Shown here: one piece after another, positions 24,480-35,947 of the stretch | Layout of the letters: the number at the start of each line of letters is the position of its first letter | Position numbering within the stretch: the first letter of the stretch is position 1 | Assembly (NCBI GenBank): GCA_038501195.1 | Contig: JBBPUQ010000004.1 | Coordinates: 3,100,001-3,164,000, forward strand | Direction: 5' to 3' | Length of the DNA stretch: 64,000 nucleotides | Source of the DNA: Nemania diffusa | Taxonomy: Eukaryota; Ascomycota; Sordariomycetes; Xylariales; Xylariaceae | Notes under the pieces: model-generated | Told to the model about the DNA's origin: nothing | What the model saw: the letters and a program-made list of their open reading frames with translations, nothing else | The model's database searches: none | Position numbers and translations under genes: made by a program

Positions 24480-25655
24480 TTATTTCATCTCTTGCTTCTC
24501 CTCGTCCCAGTAGTGTCCCGAAGTGTCACCGGCCGGCAGCATCTTCTTCCTGCCGTCTCCCCGCTTGTAGATGAGCTTGTCTATGTCAATGCCGTAGATG
24601 GTGCGAACCTAGTCAAAGGAGATGAGCTTTGTTGGCCGAGAAGCCCAGGGTTAGGTTGGTAGTAAATGAGGTGTATAACTAAGAAGCCGCTGTAATTAAA
24701 GATAGGTAGTGTTCACGTATATCATATTTAAGTTGGAATACGCGAATAATTACGGCTGTGATCTCAACAATAGACCAACGAGACTAGCTGCTCATAAATA
24801 TAGCATGCTCAGAGGGGTGTTTACAAAGAACCACATAGACATATATGCTGATAGTAGTAGGATGATACCAGGTATTACATTATAACATAGAATCTTAACT
24901 GAAAAAGCAGAAAAATCCAAGTTGAAAATGGCAGCCAAAACAACAAGAGAATCAACTGAGTGAAACATGTATAAATCAAGGAGCGAGAGGAGAAGACGAA
25001 AATCAAAGAAGCACTTACACTAATTCCATACCGATGCGGCGTTAGTGTCTGTCGATTATCGATGCCGAGACTCGCGCCGCACTTCGGGCAGAACATCTGG
25101 TCCTTCTGCTTCGTGTTGAACCGGTAATTCGAGCAGCGCTCGCGGCCATTGTTATGCCAAACCACGTCCTTGGCCTCGGGGTCTGTGGTAGAGAAAGTTG
25201 GGTCAATTCACGCCTGGGTGTAATAGATCTGCATCATCTATAGATCGACCGGGCCCTCCTCTATTTAAACAGTAGATAGTTGCTTTCGTGCTCTCGTGCT
25301 CTCTGTCCAACTCCACATAGCCATACCACTGACGGTTTCTTGCGATACTTCTCCTATACTCACGGATCACTCACTTCTCTTCTCTAGCCTGATTCAGAGG
25401 GAAACAAGGGGAAAAAAGAAGGACCGGGAAACTCAACAGTGCGCATCCAACACAAAGAAACTAGACGGACTCACAGACAAGCAGATACCCAAACCGAGTA
25501 CAGCCAGAGCAGTTGCACTGCATGACCTTATACTCGTCCAAGCCAGGCGAGATCGTGAACGCGAACTTGATATAACCGCAATGGCACCCCGCCTCATAGG
25601 TGGCACTGGCTGGCGGCGGCTGCTCCTGCTCCTGGGTCTGCTCTGCGCTAGCCAT
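24480..25655 (-). CDS. GFA-fold (CENP-V/Mss4-like) zinc protein
   Basis: Member of the glutathione-dependent formaldehyde-activating enzyme (GFA) family. The fold is a small zinc-binding Mss4-like barrel, and fungal members mostly have no proven substrate. Three exons on the minus strand: 25655-25475, 25182-25019 and 24608-24480; 157 residues. Zinc ligands are visible in order: CHC near residue 24, CNCSGC near residue 48 and FCPKCG in exon 2. Joins are LLV|YPEAKDVVW and YGIS|VRTIYGIDIDKL, both with perfect GTGAGT/GTAAGT donors. Start chosen at MASAEQTQ (G at -3); an ATG 57 nt upstream is in frame. The introns (292 and 410 nt) are long for this genome. Formaldehyde metabolism should not be assumed without assay. 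Confidence 0.85.
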
Positions 25656-26430
25656 TTCTACAGCGTGGTAGCTGAGTTGCAGATGAGGATTTCCAAGCCG
25701 ATGTCCTGACACTTCCCACTTTATATGGGACCACGTCCTAGCTATTAATTAGTACGTCGAATCCTGTCCCAATGGGTATAAATGTAGAGACAGCGGGATT
25801 TATAGTTCACTACTACACACCAATGCTGGTATCGCTTTCGTATCGAATAGTGTAAGGAATATGGAAGATAGTAAAATAGCGCGTCGCTGTAGTGATGTCA
25901 GAGGGAGTGGGTAGCTAGCGAGACCGGATGTTGGTGAGGAGATATTACCTACCGGGGGGCCCATTAATAGATGCTGTTGGTAAGATAGCGAGGTGTTATC
26001 GCGGCTTAGGTCGGCGGATGTTCAGGGATGCTATCTAAGGCGAACGATCCGCAGCTTGCGCTGTGAATAACCAAACCGCAACATTTGAAACGAAAGCCAG
26101 ATTGGGGTTACAGATTTATGTTCAGAAGGATGGCGAAGTATCTGTCAATCAGTGTAGTTGCTAGTAAATACTCACGCTGCCTAGAATATTCAACTTCATG
26201 TCTTTAATCGTCATTTCATTACTAATATATGTTGTGATTATGCTACTATTGCTATAGCTTGCTAAGGGGTATACATCTTTACCTCTTTCTAAGAAACGGA
26301 AAAGCCGCCGAGTGTGTGGCCCGAATACTGGGTAAATGCCTCCGTCCTGTATAATGCATAACCCTCTTCCATGTAAATCCGTATGACACCAAAAATGCAA
26401 ATATTAATTTTAGTTCGCCGAGGTATATGC
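25656..26430. other. intergenic upstream of GFA gene
   Basis: Promoter of the GFA gene and 3' flank of the MFS exporter gene. No gene recognised. Confidence 0.6.
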
Positions 26431-28458
26431 TCAAGCACGTTCAGCATTGCTTCCTGTCCTTCTCGGAACATTAGAGGCGGCGGCGTGGTCTATAGTTTCT
26501 TTTGGTTCCTCAGACATCTCTTTCCCGGAGTCGACACTTGGTGCTTTGGCTGCGGGTCCAGGCATCGTGTTCATAGATGTGGGCGCAAAGGCGCTCCTTG
26601 CTCGAATCCTGTGCCCGTAGATGTAGAAGAGTACGGGGATGGGTATTAAAAGAGCGGCAATACCACCGAGAAGAGTGGAAGCCCACTGTATACCGAGCCC
26701 ATTGAACAAGTACGTGGCAAATAGGGGAAAAGCGGCTCCAAAGAGAGAACGTAAGAAAGTGTTGGCGGCGATGGCCGAGGCAGCACTAGAATTAATATTA
26801 GTCAATCAGTTGAATATGTTGCAACTTGGACGAAACTTACAACATGAGATAAGCATCGACGAGGTAGTTGAGCGATGACAAGAAGATGGTAAGTAAACCG
26901 AAGCCGCTTAGGAGACCGGAAGCAGCAGGCACGATCCAGTGAATATCACTACGGTATCCAGACCAACCGAACCAGAATATACCACCAGTGAATGCAACGC
27001 CACCGACTATGATAATAGGTAGACGCCATTCAGGGATTGGAACACCATTATTGGCAGCAAGTTTCCGCTGGTACGATGGCTGCGTAAGAAGCACAGTTGT
27101 ACCCGCAATGAGCTGGCCTATGACCAGACCCAGGAAAGCTAGGCCTGACTGGCCAGCGTTGAAGCCATGGATACCCTGAAAGACAAGAGGGTAAGCTGTC
27201 AAGAAGAGGTACAAGAGGCCGTAGACGAAAGCCACATAAATGGATACCAAAGTGACGATGGGTTCCAAGAAAAGCAGCCTCATGGGTCGGGTGAAGTTTT
27301 TCTGGACGAGTTCCTTCAAGTCAACTTCAATTTCCTCTTGCTTGGCGTGGATACCCCAGTTTCGAGTACGGCGACGTAGTTCCGCTGCTTTCTGAACGAG
27401 AACGACAGGAGGATAGGACTCGCTCATAAAGAACAAATCGAGAGTGAAGGCAAGAAAGCCCATGAACGACGTGATGTACATCGTCCAGCGCCAGCCTAGG
27501 TAGCTTTCTACAATAAATCCACCCACGAAAGGAGCGAGCAGAGGGCCAGTGAAAACGCCCATAGAGAAGATGGTAATGGCAACACCACGGGTAGCATTGT
27601 TGAACATGTCGGAGAAAACAGCTCCGACAATCGTGAGCGGCGAGGCTCCGAAGAAACCGGCAAAAAACCGACAGATTAACAGCGTCTGCAAGTCTTTGGC
27701 CACGGCACAAGCAATGGTGAAGATAGAGAAGCCAAACATAGCTATCAAAATAGGGGGTCGACGGCCCTTCAGCTCGGAGAAAGGCGCCCAGATTATAGGC
27801 CCTGTCGCGAAACCAAGGACGAATAGGGAAACACCCAATATGCCCACTTCCGTACTAACGCCGAACTCTCTTGCGACATAAGGAGTTGCAGCGGAGAATA
27901 TACTTGAGGTAAACGCTGCTGATACTGTGGTATAGCCGAGAATAGCAGCTGTAATCAACCTGAGAGGTAATAAGAGTTAGTTATGGCACAAATAGCAGTT
28001 AGAGGAGCATCTGCAACCTACTTTTTCTTGAGTGGCCAGTTCTGGGGATGGTAAGGGTCATCGGGGCCGTCAAACTCGACAACATATGCTTCACGGTCCG
28101 GTAGCTGTGGTGGAAGAGGCTTGCCTCCACCAAAAGCAGGAAGGGGTTTTCCGGAATCCCGGCTCTTAGATCTAGGATCTCGTCCAACTGTGCTTTCGTG
28201 TTGACTTAGCGCTGTGTGTATCCGGCTAAGTTCTGTGGGGTGTCTCTCGAGATCGTGTGACGTGGGGATTCGGGTCATGCTGATTCGGCGCTCAGAGAGA
28301 GCATCATCACTCGACGACGTCGTTACCACTGAGGATGCCGAGCGCACATGCTCGATCTCATTGCTGGCTCGGCGATGTGTTGGTGGTGGTGAGCTCATTC
28401 CCGAGACGGCATCACTCTCTGCCCTCATGAGCTCGCGGTCAACCTCGTCGAGCTTCAT
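26431..28458 (-). CDS. DHA1-family MFS exporter (Tpo1-like)
   Basis: Drug/H+ antiporter of the DHA1 type, with 12 predicted membrane helices in the plasma membrane; relatives export polyamines and xenobiotics. Exons on the minus strand: 28458-28022, 27959-26841 and 26785-26431; 636 residues. The first 150 or so residues are hydrophilic and Ser/Arg-rich, ending in [12 protein letters not shown] just before helix 1. The MFS signature between helices 2 and 3 is [13 protein letters not shown]. Further family motifs are [11 protein letters not shown] and [16 protein letters not shown] (the helix-5 antiporter motif C region). The C-terminal tail is about 60 residues. Splice joins [14 protein letters not shown] and [13 protein letters not shown] are phase-consistent. 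Substrate cannot be read from sequence. Confidence 0.9.
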
Positions 28459-30761
28459 CTTCCCTCAACTGTAACCTCGTTTGATAGGTGCTATAGCTTG
28501 TTAAGAATGAATTATGCACAGCTTCTTTGTATTTACTGTAATATGATATGCCGTGTTCAACGATGTTTCAGCCTCTAAAATGTTGGACAAGGGAGGCCGT
28601 GTCAATAAGTTGTTCGTGGACTAGCCCAAAGACAATGGGAATAATTGGCGGTAGATTGGAATGTAAGTGGTCCGAATCTAGATGGTGGACAGGTGCCGAT
28701 TATTATAATATAGATTTTCCCGAGGCTGCGGTAACACTACCGTGGCACATTCAGAAACAGGTATGGTTTGGATTGAAAGCAGAATTTATTATTTAGTGGC
28801 GAATTCAGGAGACGGGAGGCGATGGCTTCATATAAGTAAACTAAACGTTCCTGTTTTCGAGAAAGATCTAGCCTGGCGGCCTTGTCAAAGGCCCGGGCGA
28901 ATGACATGTTGTGAAAAACTAGATCGGGCATGATGAGCCCACTGAATCATTCGCTCTTTCGCCTCTTTCGTTTTTTTTCTGGGTCGTAGCTGTGGTCTAA
29001 CAGATGAAGTGATATCTTGGTGGAGTCGAGTCGCGACTACACTTTGTAATCCAGGTCGATGACGAAATATTGTTGAATGTAGCTGTACATGTACACCTAG
29101 AGAGTCCACTCGGACTGAGTGGAGATAAGAAGGTTTGCCCTTCCTGGCCAATCATCTTTTACCGAGGCGACGTTTAGTGACGGTCCGAACGTTAATAATC
29201 CTCCCGAGTCCTCTTAACCTGTCTCATTTTAGTCTTAGGGCGTCTTTGTATGGAGCATTCATCCCAATAGCCCGGTCAGAACCCAGGTGGTACTAGCTCG
29301 CATAAGGGAATGCGAAAGCGCAGCGGAAGCATTTAGTTAAGCCGCCGCCGCCGCTGCTTGCCGCTGCGAAGTGCCACAAGAATGGAATGTTCTGCAAGCG
29401 TAGGTTGTTGCTAGGGGGACGGGATCTCACCCTAGACGCGAATCCCGATGCGGAATCCTTACCTTACCCGTCCGATGGGAAATATTATTTAGTTCTGGTT
29501 TATGCACACGCAGGTTTTTCTTGGCTCATTTAGATAACCTTGTGCTTTCTAACACGAAACGTTTTCACTTGCCAAGGTTTAATTCTGACGTTTTCAACTT
29601 TGAGGAATATGATATACTTCTAGAAATCTAGTGCAAGGTTTCGCTATCTGTATAATTAGACTTGGGTAATAGCACGTGGGAGGAATCTACCGTGTCTACT
29701 GCGTAGATGCAATCTGGAACGGAGTTTAGGAGGGACCAGAATATCGTAAAGTACTGGTACCTCTGTCAAAGATTACTAGGGGCTCCTGTACCCCACTCAT
29801 AGGTATAAAATAATTGGTCGCATCGACATTTTATAAGCAGAGCCTCGGCAGGAACCTGACTTGGCCGAGGTCTACACTAGATAGGAGCTAATGATAAATC
29901 TCTGAACCGGATCGGAGATATAGGAGAGAAATGATTGTATGCCTACTGGTACGCTGTAGCACCTACTGAATTAGAATTCTATATTAGTTTAGGCTTACTT
30001 AAAAAGGCCAGATCTTGATAGACAGACGTTACACTACAGGATGTTTGACAGTTGGCTTATATCAGATGTACGCAGTAGCTTGATGTCAGTAGCTTGATGT
30101 CAGATCAGCAAGCAGGTTGTATTGTTGTACGGCGTGACTATGCGTACCTATGCACGCCATCTCAACCCCGCCTCATTGGATCTACGCATGCGTACGGCAC
30201 GTTGTGGCTTGTAGGTCGGAGGGCATATCCACCCGACCGCCGATGCTACAACTGTTAACACGATCTTATCTCACACGCAGATGGATTATGTTTATAAATG
30301 GATAGCAGTGTCTACAACACTAGCTAAGCCCGTCATCTACCTTGCCGCGCACGCCGAATCCCTAATTCCGCTGGCCCCGCACCGATTATAGGCTTAGGGC
30401 CGAGACCAGAACAGCTGATACCCGAAAATAATGGCGAGCTGCAACCCCTAACACGGCGTAAACAGTAGGTACCTACTAGGTAATCATTAACCCGACCCGG
30501 CAGTCACTAATACCGAAATTCTTTTCATATTGAATAACTATCAATGAATCATTGCAAACTATCGGAGAGCGGGTTTAGCTTTACAATCATACCATATTTT
30601 TCTTATAGTAATACGCGTCTAGAGTTAGTACCTAGATTAGAACGGAGACTACGCGCTCACAGTACAGACACTATTTAGCGGACGACCTGATCTACATCTT
30701 GCTCCAGTCCTTGCTGCCCAATGTCCCAACCCAAAGGATATAGTTTCGAACTAGCTCTGCT
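28459..30761. other. intergenic between the two transporter genes
   Basis: No supportable gene. It includes a GCCGCC stretch near 29341-29355 and a perfect 14-bp tandem duplication at 30074-30101. Both neighbouring genes are on the minus strand, so the left part is the exporter promoter. Confidence 0.55.
30074..30101. repeat. 14-bp perfect tandem duplication
   Basis: AGTAGCTTGATGTC occurs twice head to tail, in intergenic DNA. Probably a replication-slippage scar. Confidence 0.8.
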
Positions 30762-32506
30762 TCATCTCACTCCCCAGCCATGCTCGAGCAAGCTAGTAGC
30801 TTCTTCGAGGCTCAAGCCTACAGTTTCAGGGTAGATAAACCACACAGCGATCCACCCGGCGACGCACACGATGCTATACAGCACAAACGTCCAAGGTGGG
30901 GTGAGCGAATCCATCAGGGGTAAGAAAGTCAGACCAACAATGAAGTTGGCCAACCAATTAGTCGCCGTGGCCAGCCCACTACCTAGTGACCGGACGTTAA
31001 GCGGGAAGAGCTCGCTCTGCATCCACGGGACGTTTCCAAGCCCGAGCGCATATGCTGCAACATAGACCATGATGTTTACGAGGATAAATACAGGCGCGCT
31101 CCGCGACCACTGCGTGTCGCGCGTAACCACAGACGGTACATCTAAGGCGCTAAAGCCAAAGGCGGTTGCGAGTAGGCCGAGGGCCATGAACGGAATGGAG
31201 TACAGCAGGATGCGCCGGCGCCCAATCCTGTCAATGAGTAGTAGTGCCGCGACTGTAAAGATGAAATTCGTAGAAGCAACGGTCAGCGACGTCAAGGTAG
31301 GCACAGTGAAGCCAAGCATGAGGAATATCGTCGCCGAGAAGTACATGAGCGAGTTCTACGAGGAATATTAGCGCTGGGTTCTCGTTGAAACATCTCGGCG
31401 CATTCGTTGACGCGCAGAGTACCTACGAAGCCACATAATTGCTGTAACCCTTGAAGTAGGCAGGCTATAGTCAGTGCCCTCCGGTTCTTGGGCACGAATA
31501 ATAGCTTATGCCAGCCCACCAGCCAGTCACGGCGGTTTTTACCACCCACATTGCCTAGACTTGCGCCATCTTCCTCCTCTCGGACTTCGATTTCGATGTC
31601 CTTTAATATGCTGTCGACCATTTGCATAGCAGCAGGGTCAGATCCATACGTCTTCTGAATTATAACTCGCGCCGCGTTCGATCTGTTTACTTTTACCAGC
31701 CATCGTGGCGTCTCCGGCATAAAGAAGAGCAAGAAGCACTGCAGGAGCGCCGGTATGGCGCCCAAACCAACCATAAGTCGCCAGCCCGTAGCCGGGTCCC
31801 CATGCTCGGCGAAGATCCACCCAATCACGTACGCGACGACTTGGCCCAGCGTGATGGACAGGACGTTCATGGTGACCACCAAGCCGCGGTGGGCCGCCGG
31901 CGCCAGCTCGGCGAGATACAGCGGGGTGACGAAGCTCGCGGCGCCGATGGCGAGGCCCACGACGGCGCGGCCGAACACCATTTGCGGCACGGAGACGCTG
32001 AAGGCCTGGACGAGGGCGCCGAGGATGAAGAGCACGTCGGCGACGAGGATGACGGGCTTGCGGCCGAGGCGGTCGGCGAGGATCGAGGACGCCGGGGACG
32101 CGGCGAGGGCGAGGAGAGACGTTGACGACGTGATGATGGACTTGTCGAGCGAGCTCAGCTCGCGGCCTGATAGCGAGGTGCCGATCGAGACGAGCGTTGC
32201 GGATATCACCCCCGTGTCGTCTGCATGTTACCGGTAAGCGGGCTTTCACTATGTAGAGTCGACAGGGAGGATGATAAATGAGGGGGAGGACAGAAAGGAA
32301 TGCGTACAGCCGAATAAGAGGCCGCTGATGCCGGCAGACAATGTCAACAGCCAGACGAAATACCCCAGTCCACCGGCCTGTTTCCCATTGCTCTCTGCCG
32401 CTGGCGCATTTGGCTCGTCGAGGGGGGTCTCGTCGAAGTCGTCGAAGTCATCGTCGTCGGCCTGCCGCGCAAGAAGCGGGGCCCCTGCCTGGCTCGAGCT
32501 CGCCAT
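30762..32506 (-). CDS. MFS sugar/myo-inositol transporter (Itr-like)
   Basis: Sugar porter family MFS protein most like fungal myo-inositol/H+ symporters Itr1/Itr2. Exons on the minus strand: 32506-32308, 32220-31427 and 31355-30762; 528 residues. Motifs in order: acidic N-terminal tail (DDDDFDDFDE), GLLFGYDTGVIS in helix 1 (the Tyr codon is split by intron 1), LADRLGRKPVI between helices 2 and 3, PETPRWL after helix 6, QQLCGF|NSLMYFSATIF in helix 7, DRIGRRR, and PETVGLSLEE at the C-terminus. All are sugar-porter signatures. Both introns (87 and 71 nt) are GT-AG. The C-terminal tail after PETVGLSLEE is short. Inositol specificity is a family-level inference; other polyols or hexoses are possible. 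Confidence 0.9.
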
Positions 32507-33218
32507 TTACACTGGCCTAGCCAAGCCTAGCCTATCCTGGGCCACACGAAGCTACGATAGAGAGTTTGCAGATCAGATCTCGCTCTTCGTAGCATTGCTA
32601 CTCACCATGATCTTTGAAGTGCGAGATGTTCGACGTTGACGTTGACGGAATAATGTGGGGCGCTTTGGAGGCTTGGCTTCATTTAGCCCCCTGCTGCCAA
32701 GCCTCTTGACAGCGGCTTCCCTACCATTCATTGTACAGAGCAAGGAGCTCGATGTGATAGGTAGATATTCACAATACACTTGTAGATGATGGTTAAGAAG
32801 AACTATACAAACTTTGACGCGTATGGACTATGTGTAAACAATCTTAAAATATGAAGTAGATGGATATATGTCTCGATGCGTCCCTACTTAGAACTGCTAG
32901 GTCTTACTCCTTACTCGTCTAAGTTGTCTCTCGGGCTAGATTGGAAAGCCACCAAATAAGGTGTACCTACGTTGTGAAATAAGTTAGACTAAGTCGCCTT
33001 TTGCAGTTTTAATAACTTACAAAAAGCCCGAGTCTCAATTATAGACCTATTTATAACTAAACAATACTTCTCTGCAGGCTAAGATTTTTTACACAATGTT
33101 GCTTATGTCTTGTTAGGGAGTCCTTGGTATAATGAGACATGATATTTGATAATACTTTACTATATGCTATTATCTTTGACCCTAGAGCTGAATATTGGCG
33201 GGATTTCGAAGCAGGGAT
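32507..33218. other. intergenic upstream of the Itr-like gene
   Basis: Promoter side of the transporter gene, AT-rich. No gene recognised. Confidence 0.55.
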
Positions 33219-33345
33219 CTAACCCATCGCGATGGCGACATCGAACACAAACTTCTTAAAAACCGGGATGCTGGAGAATCGAAATCTAGGGTAGATTCCC
33301 TCAGACTTGATCGATTGTACCATCTGGCTTATGTTCATGGTCAAT
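33219..33345 (-). pseudogene. orphan terminal-exon-like fragment
   Basis: On the minus strand, an acceptor-like GGTTTTAG is followed by a 42-codon open frame ending in TAG. It encodes an ordinary-looking protein C-terminus (contains SIKSEGIYPRFRF and KKFVFDVAIAMG before the stop). Upstream on the same strand I could not find exons to attach; the sequence at 33350-33800 is broken by stops. It is probably the remnant of a decayed gene, or the last exon of a gene whose other exons I failed to see. Family not recognised. Confidence 0.25.
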
Positions 33346-33809
33346 CTAAAACCGTGTTGAGCTAATTAAATCATCAGGCGCTCAATTAGAAGGCATTTTG
33401 TTATAGTCTAACAATGATCACCACCTAGGATTGGGCTTTATTTGAATATGTACATTTAGGCTGAGCAACCTTGGGTTCGAGGGAGTTTAAGTCAGGCCGG
33501 TTATTCCCACGAGAGAATATGCCTGAAAATAATCATTTCATAACTTAGATGAAACGTTATACCACTTGTGCAGTAATTAACATGCTGATCGGTTAGGTTC
33601 GATGCATCCTTGAGTGATATTCGAGGAGACGCGTATTATAGGTGATATACAGGTTCCCAATGTGTTCAGCAGCTCTCCTGATTCTGCACGTCCGCAATTA
33701 TATCTCTCTCATTCTGCCTCTTTTGCTTCCAATACTAGCCTTCTCAACGCATCTAGCCCTCATAGTCTCCTTGTCTGTGCCATATCTGACCTCGTGAAGT
33801 TGCTAGACG

Positions 33810-34325
33810 TCAACGCCCACTGTCACTGATATTGTCTGCATACTTCGCGCCAGCGTAGGCTTGTCGTTCCCCTCTTTCGCCTTTTCGCCGATTAAAAAAG
33901 TGGCTATGCGATAGTACGTGACTCCCTATGCCAGGACGATCCGTTAGAGCGAGGGTTGCGAATTCGGCATCATCACGTGTGGAAAGGGAGTGATAGAAAG
34001 CTGTAGAACCAACATAATAGGCCGCCAAAGTGATGCCAACGATCATCACAGCAACGACGACAACGGCAAACGTGACTAGGACTGCCCATCGCACCTAGCG
34101 TGGGCGCCCCTTGAACAGGCACCATCGATGGGAATTAAACCAAGACTTCCAGGAATTTTTGTCAATGTTCCATCCTTGCCTTTGGTGCTGGACACAATGA
34201 GAATTATCGACAGGGATTTGGCTGTCCTTCTGCTTCTTCGCGAAATGACCTTCATTGTCGCTAGCTGGTTGCTGCTTGGATTTCGATTCTGAATCAAAGG
34301 GAGTATCGTTTATAGAAGCCATCAT
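33810..34325 (-). pseudogene. small single-pass membrane-protein frame interrupted by in-frame TAG
   Basis: A 172-codon minus-strand frame runs from ATG 34325 to the stop at 33810, with a single internal TAG at 34097-34095. The part before TAG is hydrophilic (76 codons, ends WCLFKGRPR). The part after starts VRWAVLVTF and contains a strongly hydrophobic helix (around FAVVVVAVMIVGITLAAYYVG), then a charged tail. A soluble N-terminus, a basic patch and then a membrane helix make a sensible type II membrane protein only if both halves belong together. I tested splicing around the TAG and found no donor/acceptor pair that keeps the frame. Either a CAG or TGG codon has mutated to TAG, or the frame is chance. 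Not recognised as a known family. Confidence 0.35.
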
Positions 34326-35947
34326 TATAGGGAGGCTATAACTTTAGGAAATGATAAATATGTAACTAGAGTTTGTGCACTAGTAGATGTGATCATATGG
34401 AGCGCAAGGCTTTGTCTAGGGGTAGAGTAAGCTATCAGGATAATAGGTGCTAGGTTTGTGTTTTGGTGAGAGCTCTAGATTATACTAATAATCTGGTAAA
34501 ATGCATCGTAAATAAGGTCGTAGAAAACGTGAAAAATAATTATCAGAGAAACCTCAACCATGCGACCTTGAACATCGTTGCTACCTTATAAGTCGAGTTG
34601 AATAAATCGGATATCGAAAGAGAGCAACTACACGTTAGAATACTTAGGTAGTCGATTCCTAGCCTAGGGATTCCATGAAGCTATAATAATAAGGAATTAC
34701 CAAGAAAGGGTCATCTATACCTTTCACACACTAACTTTCTATCCCTATAAATCTGGTTGGACTAAAATGGCTTAAGATTTATTGCAATGCTGCACGGCCC
34801 TGATTAGTCACTTTACTATATATACGTAGGCGTTTGGATAGAAAACTGATTGCTTAGCGAAGAGACTTTAGCTGATCGAGGTTCATTTAGATTATCATTG
34901 TGACTTTCGCCGATACTGAAAACATTATCTAAGAAAAGGAGGTTGGGGGTGAGGGTGGGGGGGATTTCTATCATCGGCTGCTAGCACTTGGAAGGCGTCT
35001 TAGAAAGGTATCGTCGTGGTTAGGCTAGGTCGGGTTTTGAAGCACAATTCATTATTGGACACCTGAATGAAGAGAGCTGCTTGTCCTCGTGGCATCTAAG
35101 ATTCCGCACCGAGTCTTGAGAGATCAACGTGGACATAACGAAACCAAGCGCGCGGCCCAACGGTTGGGATGGAGGGAATAGTTAAGGCACACATGGATAG
35201 CTTAATACAATGGACTACATGACACAACTTGACCTGGATTTTGTGGCTGCTGTCGGGTGTATGGAGCAGCATCTGCTATTTTGTCAATACCCTGTTCTCT
35301 AATTAATACCACATGAGGGAGGTTTCGACCTCTGCGGGCTCACAACAGTGGACCAAGACTAATTAATTTGCCTGGTTGTGTAGTCTCTATAAGAATGTAG
35401 GCATCTTGAGGACGTGCTACCTAGCTTGGAAGAAAAAATAGGCTCAATCAGCTTTCATAATCAGGTTGTAGGGTGGTAGGTAATACTGCGCATGTACAAA
35501 GCCTTTATCCTATTGTTAGCATCTATTCAATATAGCTAGATTAGGAAAGTGGGGCGGTTTCTTTTTAAGCGCCCCGTCTAAGGTAAGGGAAGAGTACCGC
35601 CTAGACAGGTATCTAGGCAAAGACACAATGCCAACCTGAACTTTATCAAATCACTTCAATCAATTTATACTCTGTCTATGTAAACACGGCTCGATCCTAC
35701 CTACACGTTGAACGCGTACACCTACGTGCTTCACAGTAAAACTCCTGCAAGAACACTCTACTATAAACTCTAATCCATCAGACGTTCGCACGGTTTTTTC
35801 CTACTGGCAGACTTCTTAAGAGCCGTCCTGCTGACCTCCCGAACTTCGATACCATTACTCTACCCCCTCGAAGATTCTTCTGCGTACAAGACGATTTCTG
35901 CGTACAACCACTACTATACAGCGAATCCCTTCTTCCATTAGCCCTCC
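34326..35947. other. intergenic upstream of the Sds3/Dep1-like gene
   Basis: No gene recognised. AT-rich. Contains a G-run near 34945-34965. The right-hand 200 bp or so is the promoter and leader of the downstream plus-strand gene. Confidence 0.55.

Noticed and set aside
31622..32249. Long open frames on both strands over the Itr-like transporter
   Set aside because: Shadows of GC-rich transporter codons, with repetitive Arg/Gly/Ala composition and no domain.
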